Positions 1-9,915 of a DNA stretch of 64,000 bases are shown piece by piece. Position 1 is the stretch's first letter. The number at the start of each line of letters is the position of its first letter. The translations under genes and the position numbers were made by a program. This DNA comes from Prorocentrum cordatum (Eukaryota > Sar > Dinophyceae > Prorocentrales > Prorocentraceae). Where the stretch lies: positions 383,218 through 447,217 of the forward strand of contig CAUYUJ010011492.1 in the NCBI GenBank assembly GCA_963575745.1, written 5' to 3'. The notes under the pieces were generated by a model. The model did no database searches. It was not told where the DNA came from and saw only the letters and a program-made list of their open reading frames with translations.

Positions 1-50
1 CCCTCTTCCGCCCAATGTCGAAACGCCGAATAAGAAAACGCTCACCGCCC
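1..50 (+). repeat. Dispersed repeat family A, partial copy at window edge
   Basis: The segment containing CCCAATGTCGAAACGCCGAA followed by TAAGAAAACG recurs with few changes at 1409-1445 and 9169-9210. Only the 3' part of the unit is inside the window. Origin unknown; no coding character. Confidence 0.6.
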
Positions 51-193
51 AGCGCTCCGGCAAGAGCCTCGCCACGAGCCTCACCTTCGGAGCGCCTGGC
101 CCTCCGCGGAAGGTTGGCGGAAGTTTGGCGGCGGGCCCGCCAGCGGAGGTCGGTGGCCACATGTGAACCCTACCCCCCCCCACACGAAATTCT

Positions 194-424
194 AAGGTGA
201 GATTGATCGAAGAAGAAAGCACGCCATAAACATAAACTTTTTGCGCTCCGCGGGGATTTCTTGGATCCGCGCTGGGCCCCACCGGCGGCGCCAGATGCGC
301 CGCTCCTGGCGCGCTTCGCGCTCCAGGGATGCGGGTCCAGCGGCGCGGATCCAAGAAATCCGCGCGGAGCGCCAACAGTTTCTGTTTATGCAGCTTTTCC
401 TTCTTCTGGTTCGGGTTCACCTCG
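194..424. repeat. Large imperfect hairpin (foldback), arms about 86 bp
   Basis: The left arm (about 194-280) pairs with the right arm (about 332-424) around a loop of about 51 bases. The best-conserved core is GATTTCTTGGATCCGCG at 255-271, whose reverse complement lies at about 345-363. Matches continue outwards through CATAAAC / GTTTATG and AAGAAGAAAG. No target duplication or coding content was recognised. Confidence 0.75.
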
Positions 425-607
425 TTCGGGAGTTGCCGAGCGAACTGAGCCACAGCCCCCTCCCCTCAGAAATCGTGAGGGGTGGGGGCATAGGGTCCAC
501 CTGTGGTCACGTAGGAGGGCGGTGGATGCAAGGAGGAGGCTCCTTCTTTGAAGGCCTTGCGGCCGGCGCCGCCGACCACCACCACCACCATCCGCGGGCA
601 CAGGATA

Positions 608-747
608 ACATCGGTGGTTCAAAGATGGGGTCCTGAGGGATGGGGACCTAAGTATAGGAAGGGATCCAAGGGTGGGTTTACGTTGTTTAAGGCGCCTCGC
701 CCTCAGGACCCCATCCCTCAGGACCCCCTCTCTGAATCGCCGATGAG
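608..747. repeat. Hairpin with a perfect 19-bp core
   Basis: GGGGTCCTGAGGGATGGGG at 627-645 is the exact reverse complement of CCCCATCCCTCAGGACCCC at 709-727. Weaker pairing extends outward (ACATCGG at 608 against CCGATGA at about 741). The loop is about 63 bases. Confidence 0.75.
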
Positions 748-857
748 AGGGAAGGTGCTTCCCTTCGACTCATCTACGGCCAAGACGTTGAAACAATGAC
801 CTCCTTGGGCTCGGTAGGGGCTGCGATTTTCTCGGGCGGCTCCTGAAATTTAGATTT

Positions 858-1022
858 ACGTCGGGCATGTCCCTCCACAGGAGGAAGATTCAAAACAAAT
901 CGTCAATACATACTCTGGGGACGATGTGTTGGGCTCTTTTGACTATGTTTGACTTTTCCGTGGCTATGGAAAAAAAACTGCTTCCAAAATCCGCCTGCAG
1001 GAGGACATGCTGTCCGACCTAA
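858..1022. mobile_element. Short TIR transposon (MULE-like MITE), copy 1
   Basis: A 165-bp copy. The left end ACGTCGGGCATGTCCCTCCA and the right end (reverse complement TTAGGTCGGACAGCATGTCC) are the family terminal inverted repeats. The inner motifs CTGGGGACGAT and CCAAAATCCGCCTGCAGGAG are shared with the other copies. The flanking 10-mers ATTTAGATTT and ATCTAGGCCT agree at only 6 of 10 positions, a weak and possibly decayed duplication. Confidence 0.8.
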
Positions 1023-1284
1023 ATCTAGGCCTGGGAACCTGAAGTTACTCGTGGCCGAGAGGCACCCTGTGGCGAGGGACGCGCCCTCGTTCCCTGTGCA
1101 GCGTCCCTGGTGGTAGCACGAGGACTGCACGGCGTTGCCCACCTTCGCTGTGGCTGGCGCGTTCGAGGATGGTCCCAGGAAACGGGGGAGCGGGGCTAGA
1201 CATCCTGGATATCGCGCTTTTGTATCAATTGTTTTGCCGATCGGCGCGGGCCCTCGCCCACCCCCCCTTTCACCCACCCCCCCA

Positions 1285-1450
1285 TGCAGTAGACCTTGGC
1301 TGTTTTTGGCGCCTGTTTCGAACAGGTGGAGTCTCCCCCATCGGACGCACGGTTGCAAGCAGTTGCACTAAGCAGAGGTCTGGAGCCAGACCCCCTTCTC
1401 CCCCCCCCCCTTCCGCACAATATCGAATCGGCGAATAAGAAAACGTTGGA
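1285..1450 (+). repeat. Dispersed repeat family A, longer copy
   Basis: Contains CTTGGCTGTTTTTGGCGCC, CTGGAGCCAGACCCC, a poly-C tract, then a CAATATCGAA/CGGCGAATAAGAAAACG block in the same order as the copy at 9078-9215. The three copies make it a dispersed repeat. No ORF is conserved between them. Confidence 0.7.
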
Positions 1451-1547
1451 ATGTGTGAAGGCTTTACCGCCGGTGCCGCCGACCCTGCATGCGAGGAGGA
1501 CAGGGAGATGGAGCGGGTGGACGAGGAGGTGGGGGGGGCCTCTTGGG

Positions 1548-1802
1548 TCTTCTGGAGGCTCTTGGGGGTCTTGGGGGCCTCTTTTGGGCCTCTGGGGGCC
1601 TTCGGGGGGCCTCTTCGGGCGGAAGGCTTGAATTGTCGGTTCGTGATCCCCCTCTTGCACCCTTCTTGGGGCCGTCTTGGGGCCCTCTTGGGCCGTCTTG
1701 GGCACCTCTTGTACCGTCTTCGGACCCTTTTGGGCTGTCTTGCCTCTTAGGGGCTTCTTGGGCCATCTTTGGGCAGCCTTGGGGGTCTCTGGGGCCCTCT
1801 TG
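1548..1802 (+). repeat. Degenerate G-rich CTTGGGGGCC repeat
   Basis: Tandem, irregular repetition of TCTTGGGGGCC / TCTTGGGCC words. Similar tracts occur at 15098-15232, 50345-50465 and 53592-54200. Many G runs make quadruplex formation plausible. The long overlapping ORFs here are low-complexity artefacts. Confidence 0.6.
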
Positions 1803-2380
1803 GGACGGCGGAGGCTCGAAGAGGCGAGAACCCCCCAAACAGCCAAAAACATCTGGAAAAACATTGACTTTTGCTTCGCCCATGGATCGTGACTACCTCT
1901 GCCGCGCTGCGACACGAAGAGTTTCCCATGTCCTGTGGTGCCCTGGTGTGTATGTCCTAGCCCGTGTGCCCCCCGCCGTCCCGTCCCGCCCGTGGCTCGC
2001 CCGCCTCGGGGCCCCGCCATCGCCGGCCCGCGCGCGCCGCGACCCCGGCGAGGAGGTCAAGAGGAAGCAGCAGGAGATGCGCGAGCAGGTGGACCCTCTG
2101 CGGGCGACGGACAGAAAGAAAGAGGAGGGGGAGGAGGCAGCGCAAGGACGAAGAGAATGATTCGGAATGATATATGGGAACGACCGGACGGGTTTAGGAC
2201 GAGGATTAATCCGTTCCAGGGCGGCCCTGGACGCTGTCAGAGCGGTCCGGAACGCTCTGCGAAGTCCGCGGCGCCCGGGACATCCTCCAGATTCGCCAGA
2301 TCTCAGAAATTCTCCATTTGTCCGCACCCGATGTTGTCATCGTCTAGGCTTCGTCTTAAACGAGCGACAGCGAAAGTCGG

Positions 2381-2613
2381 AGGAGGAGGAGGAGGACGAG
2401 GACGAGGAGGAGGAGGCGGCAGAGGAATAGTGGACGACGCCAAATTAGGGAGGAGGAGGAGGAGGAGGAGGAGGAGGAGGAGGCGGAGGAGGAGGAGGAG
2501 GAGGAGGAAGAGGAGGCGGAGGAGGAGGAGGTGGAGCAAGCGGAGGAGGAGCAGCATCGACAGAAGCAGGGACGAGCAGAAGAGACCACGCGGATCAGGA
2601 GGAGAAGAGGAGG

Positions 2614-2685
<72 letters not shown>

Positions 2686-2720
2686 AGGAGGAGGAGGAGG
2701 AGGAGGAGGAGGAAGAGGAG
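2381..2720 (+). repeat. (GGA)n and (GGAGCA)n purine-rich simple repeat
   Basis: About 340 bp of near-pure purine on the plus strand, mainly GGA, with a 6-bp GGAGCA array at about 2612-2683. Predicted proteins from it are pure E/R/G or L/S homopolymers and are not credible genes. Confidence 0.95.
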
Positions 2721-2755
2721 GCAGGTAGAAGGGAGGACGATGAGGAGGACTGCAG

Positions 2756-2893
2756 GTGGAAGCCGCCCCGGCCGTCGACGTGAAACCGTCGTGCTTCTGG
2801 CTGTCGGCCGGCCGCCGCCTGGAGGAGGCGGTGCGCGAGGCGGAGGAGCAGTCGCCAGAGGAGGCCAGGGCCGCGGACAGCGGGCCCCGAAGT
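2756..2893 (+). CDS. Candidate exon of an unknown gene
   Basis: Between an acceptor-like CTGCAG and a canonical donor (GTAAGAG at 2894-2900) lies one open frame of about 46 codons. It begins VEAAPAVDVKPSCFWLSAGR and continues with an acidic helix-like stretch (LEEAVREAEEQSPEEARA). The composition is mixed and protein-like, unlike the GGA array just upstream. There is no start codon, so it could only be an internal exon. Product not recognised. The frame continues open for a few codons past the donor, so the splice call is inference. Confidence 0.4.
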
Positions 2894-3230
2894 GTAAGAG
2901 CAACGTCAGGAAGGGATTCAGAGGAGTAAAAGGTACCCCATACCTCTACCCTTCGCCTCGTGTTCCCCTTTTGGGGGCCTCCTCGGAGGCCCTCGTCGCC
3001 ACTGTTGGATTCGCCTCGAAATTTTGGTCAGAGCGCACCCCAGGAGAGGTCCGGGGAGTAGCGGTATGGGCTCCTTTTGGTTTCCCCGGGGATCGGCTCC
3101 GGGTACGGGGCCCGCAAATATACACCACCACCTCCTTCGCCCCCGCCCACCGCCCGGGAAAGAGGAGAGGAAGGGAGGGTAGAGGAGGGAGGAGGAATGG
3201 AAGTGGCAATGGTGTATATTCTTGGGGCTC

Positions 3231-3503
3231 GCTCAGGGGGGGGACATCGACGTGGAATCGGCGATGCATCGCCGATGGATCGGCGATAGGCCGCCAGCAG
3301 CGAAACGCAGCGCTCCTGGGCGGGGTTGGCCACGATCCTGGGCCCTGAAGCTCAGGAGCAATGCTGGGATGCGATGGGCTGAGGGGGGATGCATCGGCCG
3401 CCACCCCGCCCAGGAGCGTGGCGTTTTGCTGCCAGGGGAGCCTGGTGCCGATCCATCGGCGATGCGTCGCCGAGTCCACGTCGATGACCCCCCCCCCCTC
3501 AGC
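3231..3503. repeat. Large hairpin with arms of about 105 bp
   Basis: The left arm at 3231-3333 is nearly the reverse complement of 3398-3503, with a loop of about 64 bases. Shared blocks include ATCGACGTGGA, CGCATCGCCGATGGATCGGC and GCTCCTGGGCGGGG. The arms themselves contain small palindromes around CATCGCCGATG. A related palindrome (GCATCGCC ... GGCGATGC) occurs at about 6651-6682. Confidence 0.85.
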
Positions 3504-3520
3504 CAGTCCCCCCTATCATT

Positions 3521-3673
3521 AAGTCGGGCGTGTCCCTCTACAGGAATATTCAAACATAGGAAAAATAGTATGGGGACGATTTTTTGAGTATGTTTGAAGA
3601 TTTGTTGACTATTCGTTGATTATGTTTCATTGTTCGTCCAAAATCCGCTTGTAGGAGGACACGCCCGACCTAA
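3521..3673. mobile_element. Short TIR transposon (MULE-like MITE), copy 2
   Basis: A 153-bp copy with well-preserved ends: left AAGTCGGGCGTGTCCCTCTA, right reverse complement TTAGGTCGGGCGTGTCCTCC. The inner TATTCAAACAT, GGGGACGATTTT and GTCCAAAATCCGC motifs are typical of the family. The flanks CCCTATCATT / CACCATCGTT agree at 7 of 10 positions. Confidence 0.9.
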
Positions 3674-4615
3674 CACCATCGTTGCCCTTCATGAGCCCCC
3701 GCTCCATCCCGCTCCTCCGACGGCAGCGTCGGAGTGGCCTCAGCGTCGGACTGGTCCAAGGTATCTACAGTGTCAGCCCGCATAGCAAGGATGGGCAACC
3801 TTCGCAAGGGTGCCCTTGCATGCTTGCCCCTTCGGCCCATCCATAGCGACTTTCGCTGGGCAACCTCGTTCGACAAACGTGTACAAGGGCCTCCAGGGCC
3901 CTTGCATCCTTACCACGCATCCTTATGATACGGGTTGGCTGTATCTGGCGGGCGGCGGCGAGGGGGGGGCGCATGCGTCCGCTCCGCTTCTCGCTCTTCT
4001 GCGAACGTCGACCAGACGCCCTCCTCCGCCGTCGTGACCTGACCTCCGAGGCTTCTGGGTGTTCGGGATTTGTCGTTGGTTTTCTGAGGCGTTTCAGCCT
4101 TGGAGTGTTTGTCGGAAGCTCTCGTCGGTTCATGTTTTCCAGGAGTTCAAGTAGGTTTTCTCTGAGGCTTGGGATCTGAGGCTTGGGGGGGCAATGGTTG
4201 TTTTTGGAGGTTTTCGAGCGCCGGGGTGCCTTCCATCGGGTGCGCCTCGCCGAGAGTGTTTCAGGGGCGCCGGGAGCGTCCCGAACGGTCTCCTGAGACC
4301 CGAGTTGTGGGCCGAAATCCGATTGGCCCACACCTATTATTCCTCTGGTCCTTCCCACCTCATCCTCTGCCAGACATCTGGCGCACCGAAAGAATCGGGG
4401 CGGTCAGGTTTTCACGTTGTTTGGTCTGTGGATTCCAGTTCTTGGCCCAGGAGTGTCAGAAGACGGTGCGGGATGAAAGACACGACCCAGGAAAGAGTTC
4501 CAGACCTCTGAGGTCGGGCGGGTGGTAACGGGGTGGCCTAAATGGTGGATGGAGAAAAGCTATGAAAAAGGGGCTCTTTTTGTTCACCCCCCATTCTTGC
4601 CCCCCCCTTACCCTT
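3674..4615. other. No gene recognised
   Basis: Mixed-composition DNA between two TIR elements. Open frames exist on both strands but overlap each other and resemble no family I know. Nothing repeated was recognised. Confidence 0.5.
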
Positions 4616-4770
4616 AAATCTGGCATGTCCATCTACAGGAGGAAAATTCAAAGGTAGGAAGAACATGGTCTGGGGAGGATGCTTGTATTATTGTTTGCTG
4701 TTTTTCTATGTTTGGCGTATTTTCTAATTTTCGCTCAGAGTCCGCCTGTAGGAGGGCATGCCCGACCTAA
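4616..4770. mobile_element. Short TIR transposon (MULE-like MITE), copy 3
   Basis: A 155-bp copy starting AAATCTGGCATGTCC and ending GGGCATGCCCGACCTAA. Inner motifs are conserved (CTGGGGAGGAT, CAGAGTCCGCCTGTAGGAGG). The flanking 10-mers CCTTACCCTT and CATTACCACC share the core TTACC. Confidence 0.9.
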
Positions 4771-4862
4771 CATTACCACCCGCCCGAGACCTCCAAGGGC
4801 CCACGCACAGAGAGCACGTCGTCGCGGATGCCTGGGCTCGCCCCATCACAGCAAGCAGCATA

Positions 4863-5053
4863 GGAGGAGCCTGGCCGGACGAGGGAGGGGAGGCTAGGGA
4901 GGGGAGGGGTAAGGAGGGGAGGAGGAGGAGAGGAGTAGGGGAGGAGAAGGGGAGGAGGGGAGGGGGAAGGAGGGGAGGAGAAGGGGAGGAAAAGGAGAGG
5001 AGGGGGAGGAGGGGGAGGAGAAGGGGAGGGGGAGGAGGGGAGGGGGAGGATCA
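4863..5053 (+). repeat. (GGGGAGGA)n purine-rich repeat
   Basis: About 190 bp of GGGGAGGAG-type purine sequence on the plus strand, directly right of TIR copy 3. Low complexity, no gene. Confidence 0.9.
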
Positions 5054-5224
5054 AGCTAGGTGCGCTCGCGTCATATCTGACGTCCAACCACTCCCTCCCA
5101 TCCCTTAATCACCATGGCGCTGATTTTCTCTATCCGCGGACGCGTGTCGTAGCGGACCTGTGGCTCCGCGCGCGCGTGCGTAGTGGGTGGTGGTGCACGT
5201 GCGTGCGTGCGTGCGTGTGTGCGT

Positions 5225-5401
5225 GGTTGTCGTGGTGGTGGTGGTGGTGGTGGTGGTGGTGGTGGTGGTGGTGGTGGTGGTGGTGGTGGTGGTGGTGGTG
5301 GTGGTGGTGGTGGTGGTGGTGGTGGTGGTGGTGGTGGTGTGGTGGTGGTGGTGGTGGTGGTGGTGGTGGTGGTGGTGGTGGTGGTGGTGGTGGTGGTGGT
5401 G
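5225..5401 (+). repeat. (GGT)n microsatellite, about 59 triplets
   Basis: Almost uninterrupted GGT/GTG triplets with one phase slip near 5338. It is open in several frames (poly-Gly, poly-Val, poly-Trp; poly-Pro, poly-His, poly-Thr on the other strand), so the long ORFs here are artefacts. Confidence 0.98.
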
Positions 5402-5917
5402 CGGCGCGGTGGTGGCGGGCGGATGGGCGCGCGAGAAAAAGGCCCGCGCTGGGGCGAGAACGCCATCCTGAACGACGGAGGCCAAACACCGATCCGAAAA
5501 TGAGGCCCACGCTGCAGCGGGAGCACGATTCGGAACGATTCGGGAGCAGAAATGAGGCCAGCGCCTCAACGAGAGCAGCATTTTGGGGACAAATGACGGA
5601 TCCTATGTGTAAAAAACAGTACGCGGAGGGGAGGGTGCGCGGCCATCACCCGGACGCCATCAGGGGAAGAGGGAGAGTATTTTCATATTGAGTAAATGTA
5701 AAGCGGGGAGGGGAGGAGGAAGACGGGGGGTGAGAGCAGGGCGGTGGTGGTGGCGGCTTGGGTGAGCATCGGGTGGGGCCGCGGGCGCAGCCCCTTTGGC
5801 GGCACTTCCCAGTACCGCAGCGTCACTGAGCCCCTCGGCCCGAGAGACTACCTGGGGGGGAAGTCCGCCCCTTTTCCAGCAGTGGCGGAGGGTCCTGGCG
5901 TGCCTGTAGGCCCACCA

Positions 5918-6035
5918 GACAATGGTCTAAGAGCCTTTTGTGGTTCCGGCGAAATGTTATTAGAACATTTCTGGCTGGGACTGTCTTGTTTTAGCACATC
6001 GGGTTTATGTTCTAAGACCATTGTTTGTGCGATTA
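5918..6035. repeat. Short inverted repeat around ACAATGGTCTAAGA
   Basis: ACAATGGTCTAAGAG near 5919 faces TTCTAAGACCATTGT near 6011. A second, smaller palindrome (GAAATGTT ... AACATTTC) lies between them. The arms are only about 15 bp; function unknown. Confidence 0.5.
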
Positions 6036-6237
6036 AAACATTTTGGGGTTCTTAGAACATTTCGTGTTAGGAATATAGGAATGCCGGGACGGTCGGTCCC
6101 TGCTCGACCCTTGGGAGTCTGCCTCCCCCCACCCTGACCACAGGGAGGCCAGAGGTGACCACCTCCTGCACCTGGGAGCGGGAACCCCAAGACGAGGAGA
6201 GAGCCACGAGCTGGGGCCCCGTCCTGGGGCGAGGTTT

Positions 6238-6388
6238 AAGTCGGGCCTGTCCCTGTACAGGAGGAATATTCGAATGAAGAATTCGTCTGGGACGATTTCG
6301 TTGGTATTGTTGACTATGTTTGAATATGTTTTGCGTCGTTGTTATTTTGCGTCCAAAGCCCCCCTGTAGGGGGACACGCCCAACCTGA
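6238..6388. mobile_element. Short TIR transposon (MULE-like MITE), copy 4
   Basis: A 151-bp copy starting AAGTCGGGCCTGTCCCTGTA and ending GGGGACACGCCCAACCTGA. The flanking 10-mers GGCGAGGTTT and GGCGAGGTGG match at 8 of 10 positions, the first eight without a break. This is one of the clearest target-site duplications in the window. Confidence 0.92.
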
Positions 6389-6607
6389 GGCGAGGTGGAC
6401 GAAGCGATCCCTCCACGGGGGGCCCCAGCGGCCTCCCGTGCCGAGCGGACATCCAGAAGCGCCGAGGGGGCATGAGCAGCGGGAGAGCGCCCGCTCACCA
6501 CCGCTCCGGGGCCCCCGCCCGTCCGTGCCCACCCCAGGGCCACCGCAGGGCGCCGCTGCGAGGCGTGCGGAAAAGAGTGAAGGGGGGCCCTCCTCGGGGC
6601 GCTCGGG

Positions 6608-6690
6608 CTGCAAGAGACGGGGGTCAATGCGATCGGGGGTCAGCCAGAGCGCCGCATCGCCGATGCATGGGCGATGCGGCGCGGTCCCCC
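6608..6690 (+). repeat. Dispersed repeat family C
   Basis: GAGACGGGGGTCAATGCGAT followed by CGGGGGTCAGCCAGAGCGCC recurs at 30499 and 50708. Here it is followed by a palindrome of GCATCGCC / GGCGATGC. Confidence 0.6.
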
Positions 6691-7041
6691 GCCCCCACCT
6701 ATTCCGACCCCGTGTAGGAGGCGTCCATTCAAATTTGCCATACCTCGGCTTGTGAAAGCTTATGCTTGCACAGATTCCCTCGGCCTGTCCTGGGTTTGCA
6801 GCAGTGCCCTCGATCATCTGAGTCACCAGCGCCTACGTAACAATCAGTCTCACCCAGAGTTGTTTCAATCCAGCTCAATCCACCCTGCCAAAGATCGGTC
6901 TAGTTAGCCCGACTTGGTCTAGGTCAACCCAGATTGCATTCCCATCGTTTTTCCAATGCAATACCTTCTGGTGAGTTGTTTGGCCTGGGGATCTGCAGCG
7001 ATATTATTTCCCAGAAAGCGTGTTCGTCGTAGAGCCGGCAG

Positions 7042-7273
7042 CTTCGACGAACCCCTCCAGGACAACGCGCTCTTGCAGTCCCAGGTCGCCAGCGCCAAGA
7101 GCGCGATCGCCGGGCCGAGCAAGTTCGAGAGCGCCGACAAGCGCCGCTTGGCGGACCTGTCTCGGACGCGCGTGTACGCGTTCTGCATACTGCGGATAAT
7201 CTGCCCCGACAAGTCGGTGTTGCAGGCGCCGCCCTCAAAGGAGGAATCAAAGCAGGAGCGGCAGGGACCCTGA
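7042..7273 (+). CDS. Candidate exon, possibly 3'-terminal, unknown gene
   Basis: After an acceptor-like CCGGCAG the plus strand keeps one protein-like frame of about 77 residues to a TGA at 7271-7273. It runs from SFDEPLQDNALLQSQVASAK through FESADKRRLADLSRTRVYAF and CILRIICPDKSVLQ to a charged tail. Residue use is mixed and helix-prone, unlike the surrounding DNA. An upstream ATG at 6956 would give 105 residues, but that 5' portion looks non-coding. The opposite strand is also open but Arg/Pro-rich. No family recognised. Confidence 0.4.
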
Positions 7274-7449
7274 AGCCCTCGCGCCGTGAGCGAAAACATT
7301 GCGGGTAGTGTTTGCCAATCATTTCTTCCCCCAGGCCATCAAAAAGTATTCATGATGAAAAGCCAGTCCTTGAGAATGGGTCTACGTAGAGCCCTTGGGA
7401 GCCACATTGCGAACAGTAGGAACAACCACTGACCATGTCAGATGTCTGG

Positions 7450-7463
7450 AGAGAGAGAGTGAG

Positions 7464-7510
<47 letters not shown>

Positions 7511-7580
7511 CAGAGAGAGAGAGAGACAAGCAAGAAACAAAAGAGAGGAGGAAAGTGAGAGGACCATTAGGACGAGGAGG
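7450..7580 (+). repeat. (TA)n then (GA)n microsatellite
   Basis: ATATATATATATA followed by a long GAGAGA tract with interruptions, passing into GAGGA-rich sequence. The apparent ORFs are dipeptide repeats. Confidence 0.95.
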
Positions 7581-8281
7581 GAGAGGAAGGCGAGGAGGAG
7601 GGCGAGGAGGAGGGAAGCAGGAAGCAGGAGGAGGACGGCGAGAAGGGGCCTGCTCCAAGATGGGAGGCGGAGGAGGAGAACACTCGCGCCGAGGCTGCCG
7701 GTGGTGCGCCATGCGCCGCAGCCCGCTCCATCCTCCCCCCAATCTCTCTTCTTCTGCTGCCCCCCCCCACTTCCGCCTCGTCCTCTCTCCCTTCCCCGCT
7801 GTCCCTCCCCCATCCGCCCCCGTAAGGTTTCGGTGGAGCCGCATTTGCATCGGCAACGCTTTGGGCCTGGCCCGAAGTTCGCTCGCTGGCTAATTCAGCT
7901 CGCCTTCCTTAGATTCACCCCACGAAGCGAAGGTATAATAACAAAAACACTTCGCGCCTCTCCCCCCAGTATCGCCTCCACTCAAGAGGGGAAAAAAACA
8001 CAGACACAATTGATCGTCGACTCCCAGGAAAATATGGGAAGTGGGGAACATTGGGAATCCTGGGATTCGTGTGTATTTGTTTGTGTGTCCCTGGGCCCCT
8101 TCCTCCACCCCCGTCTCCTCGTCTTGCCCCTCGGCCCACCCCACGTCCCTCTGCCCCTTCCCGCACGCTCCCCTCCCTCGCCCTGTCCTCCTCCCCCCCG
8201 GGCTCCAGGGAGGAACAAAAAAAAAACACCCGGACCCGAGAACTGGCGTTCACTGAACGGCCCTGGGCGGCTATTACGCAG

Positions 8282-8390
8282 CCCTGCCCTGCTCGATTCC
8301 TCATGGCGCCAACATCGCAGAGCGGATTCCGTTCTGAAAGCGATAGGATGGGTCCGGAGTGTTCTGGATAATTTCGTTCCCGATTTCGAG
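8282..8390 (+). CDS. Candidate internal exon, unknown gene
   Basis: A 109-nt segment between an acceptor-like ATTACGCAG and a canonical donor CGAG/GTGAGT. The open frame contains WRQHRRADSVLKAIGWVRSV and ends LDNFVPDFE at the donor. The splice context is good, but the minus strand is also open across the same bases, so strand and reality are uncertain. Confidence 0.3.
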
Positions 8391-8589
8391 GTGAGTTTCT
8401 CGCGATTTCTTGTGGCCAGGAATGAAGACCAAAAATAATCCACGCGACATTCCCTTTGTCTTTCGCTCGTCGCTTCGGGCAAATATCCACGCAGAAATCC
8501 GCTGAAGCACGTCTGCAAGGCAGATGCAATGACGATTCCTTCTCCGGGTGCGTTTCCTAAGCGTCTTCGCGTGGCGGGGTGACTACTAC

Positions 8590-8715
8590 AGTGGGGGCCC
8601 ATGCCAAGAAACACCCTGCTCGCCCCCAGGGTGCCCTGGGTGTCTTGGATTTCGATGGTTTTGCCATGGAAAGCGTGACGTCCGCAAGGTTTCGTGTGGT
8701 CGGGCCTCCACTGTA
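8590..8715 (+). repeat. Dispersed repeat family B, copy 1
   Basis: Carries GCCCATGCCAAGAAACAC, TTTCGATGGTTTTGC, then GTGGTCGGGCCTCCACTGTA. The same words occur in the same order at 46750-46910 and partly at 8905-9020. Confidence 0.7.
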
Positions 8716-8904
8716 TGAGGGTGGATGTTCTGCTCTCTGCAGCCCTTGCGCGAGGCGTCCCCTCCTGTCCTCCTTCCCTCGCCCTCCGCGCTCGCCCCGC
8801 TCCCCTCTCCTCTGCCCTCGCCTCCCGGTCGCGTGTGGCTCAGCAGCACGGCCACGGGCAGTGTCCCATCGGCGGTCCCGCGGCGCTGAGGCCTGCAGCC
8901 TCCA

Positions 8905-9020
8905 AACAATTGTTTTGCGATGGTAAGCGTAACGTTCCCACGCCAGAAATCCATGGACGTCCTGGGGTCTCAGGGTTGGGTCTTGTTGTTCAAGGTTTCT
9001 TGTGGTCAGGCCCCTACTGT
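8905..9020 (+). repeat. Dispersed repeat family B, copy 2 (partial)
   Basis: Contains CCATGGACGTCCTGGGGT, GGTTGGGTCTTG and GGTTTCTTGTGGTCAGGCCC, matching the downstream half of the 46750-46910 copy. It sits just before a family A copy. Confidence 0.65.
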
Positions 9021-9077
9021 ACACGCACGAAACCGAAACATGCACGGGGAACGGACGTCGGAGCGATGGCCCCCTAT

Positions 9078-9215
9078 AGAGCAGATCTTGGCTGTTTGGG
9101 GCGCCTGTTTCAGGCAAGTGGACTAGAGCATAAGGTCCGGAGCCAGACCCCTCCCCTCCCCCCCCCTTCCGCCCAATGCCGAAAACGCCGAATACGAAAA
9201 CGCGCACCACGGGGA
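9078..9215 (+). repeat. Dispersed repeat family A, copy 3
   Basis: CTTGGCTGTTTGGGGCGCCT, GGAGCCAGACCCC, poly-C, then CAATGCCGAAAACGCCGAAT: the same order as 1285-1450. Confidence 0.7.
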
Positions 9216-9265
9216 GCGGACGTCGGAGCGATGGCCCCCTCCCTCGGGCCGCCCCCCCGGGGCAG

Positions 9266-9340
9266 GTGCAGTTCCGCGCTGGGGACAGGGGCGCGCGCGT
9301 GTTGGAGGCCATCCGGCCGCTGCTGGCGCCGCAGGTGCAG
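9266..9340 (+). CDS. Candidate 75-nt internal exon, unknown gene
   Basis: A 25-codon segment, VQFRAGDRGARVLEAIRP followed by LLAPQVQ, between GGCAG and CAG/GTGTGC. Both edges carry the same word CAGGTGCAG, so the segment is framed by a short direct repeat that supplies both splice sites. Good amphipathic-helix look, but very short and followed at once by a 570-bp GGA array. Confidence 0.35.
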
Positions 9341-9345
9341 GTGTG

Positions 9346-9405
9346 CGGCGGGGAGGGAGGAGGGAGGAGGGAGGAGGGAGGAGGAGGAGGAGGAGGAGGA
9401 CGAGA

Positions 9406-9437
<32 letters not shown>

Positions 9438-9453
9438 GAGGAGGAGGACAAGT

Positions 9454-9486
<33 letters not shown>

Positions 9487-9915
9487 TGGACGAGGACGAA
9501 GACGAGGAGGAGGAAGAGGAGGACGGGGAGGGGGGAGGACGAGGACGAGGAAGACGAGGAGGAGGAAGAGGAGGACGGGGAGGGGGGAGGGGGGAGGGGG
9601 GAGGGAGGAGGGAGGAGGAGGAGAGAGAGGGAGGAGGGAGGAGGAGGGAGGAGGGAGGAGGAGGAGGGAGGAGGGAGGAGGGAGGGAGGAGAGGAGGGAG
9701 GACGGGAGGGAGGGAGGAGGGAGGAGGAGGAGGAGGAGGAGGAGGAGGAGGAGGAGGAGGAGGAGGAGGAGGGGAGGAGGAGGAGGAGGAGGAGGAGGAG
9801 GAGGGAGGAGGAGGGCGGAGGAGGAGGAGGGAGGAGGAGTGCGGACGAGGAGGAGGAGGGAGAAGGAAGAGGACGGAGGAGGAGGGAAAGGAGGAGGAGC
9901 AGGAGGAGAAGAAAG
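9346..9915 (+). repeat. (GGA)n/(GACGAG)n purine array, 570 bp
   Basis: Nearly pure purine plus strand made of GGA, GGGAGGA and GACGAG words. Open in all frames, giving spurious 220-460 residue ORFs of E/G/R or L/P/S. Confidence 0.97.

Noticed and set aside
5176-5691. Long ORFs of poly-Gly/Val/Trp or poly-Pro/His/Thr across the GGT array
   Set aside because: They exist in several frames on both strands because the sequence is a trinucleotide repeat.
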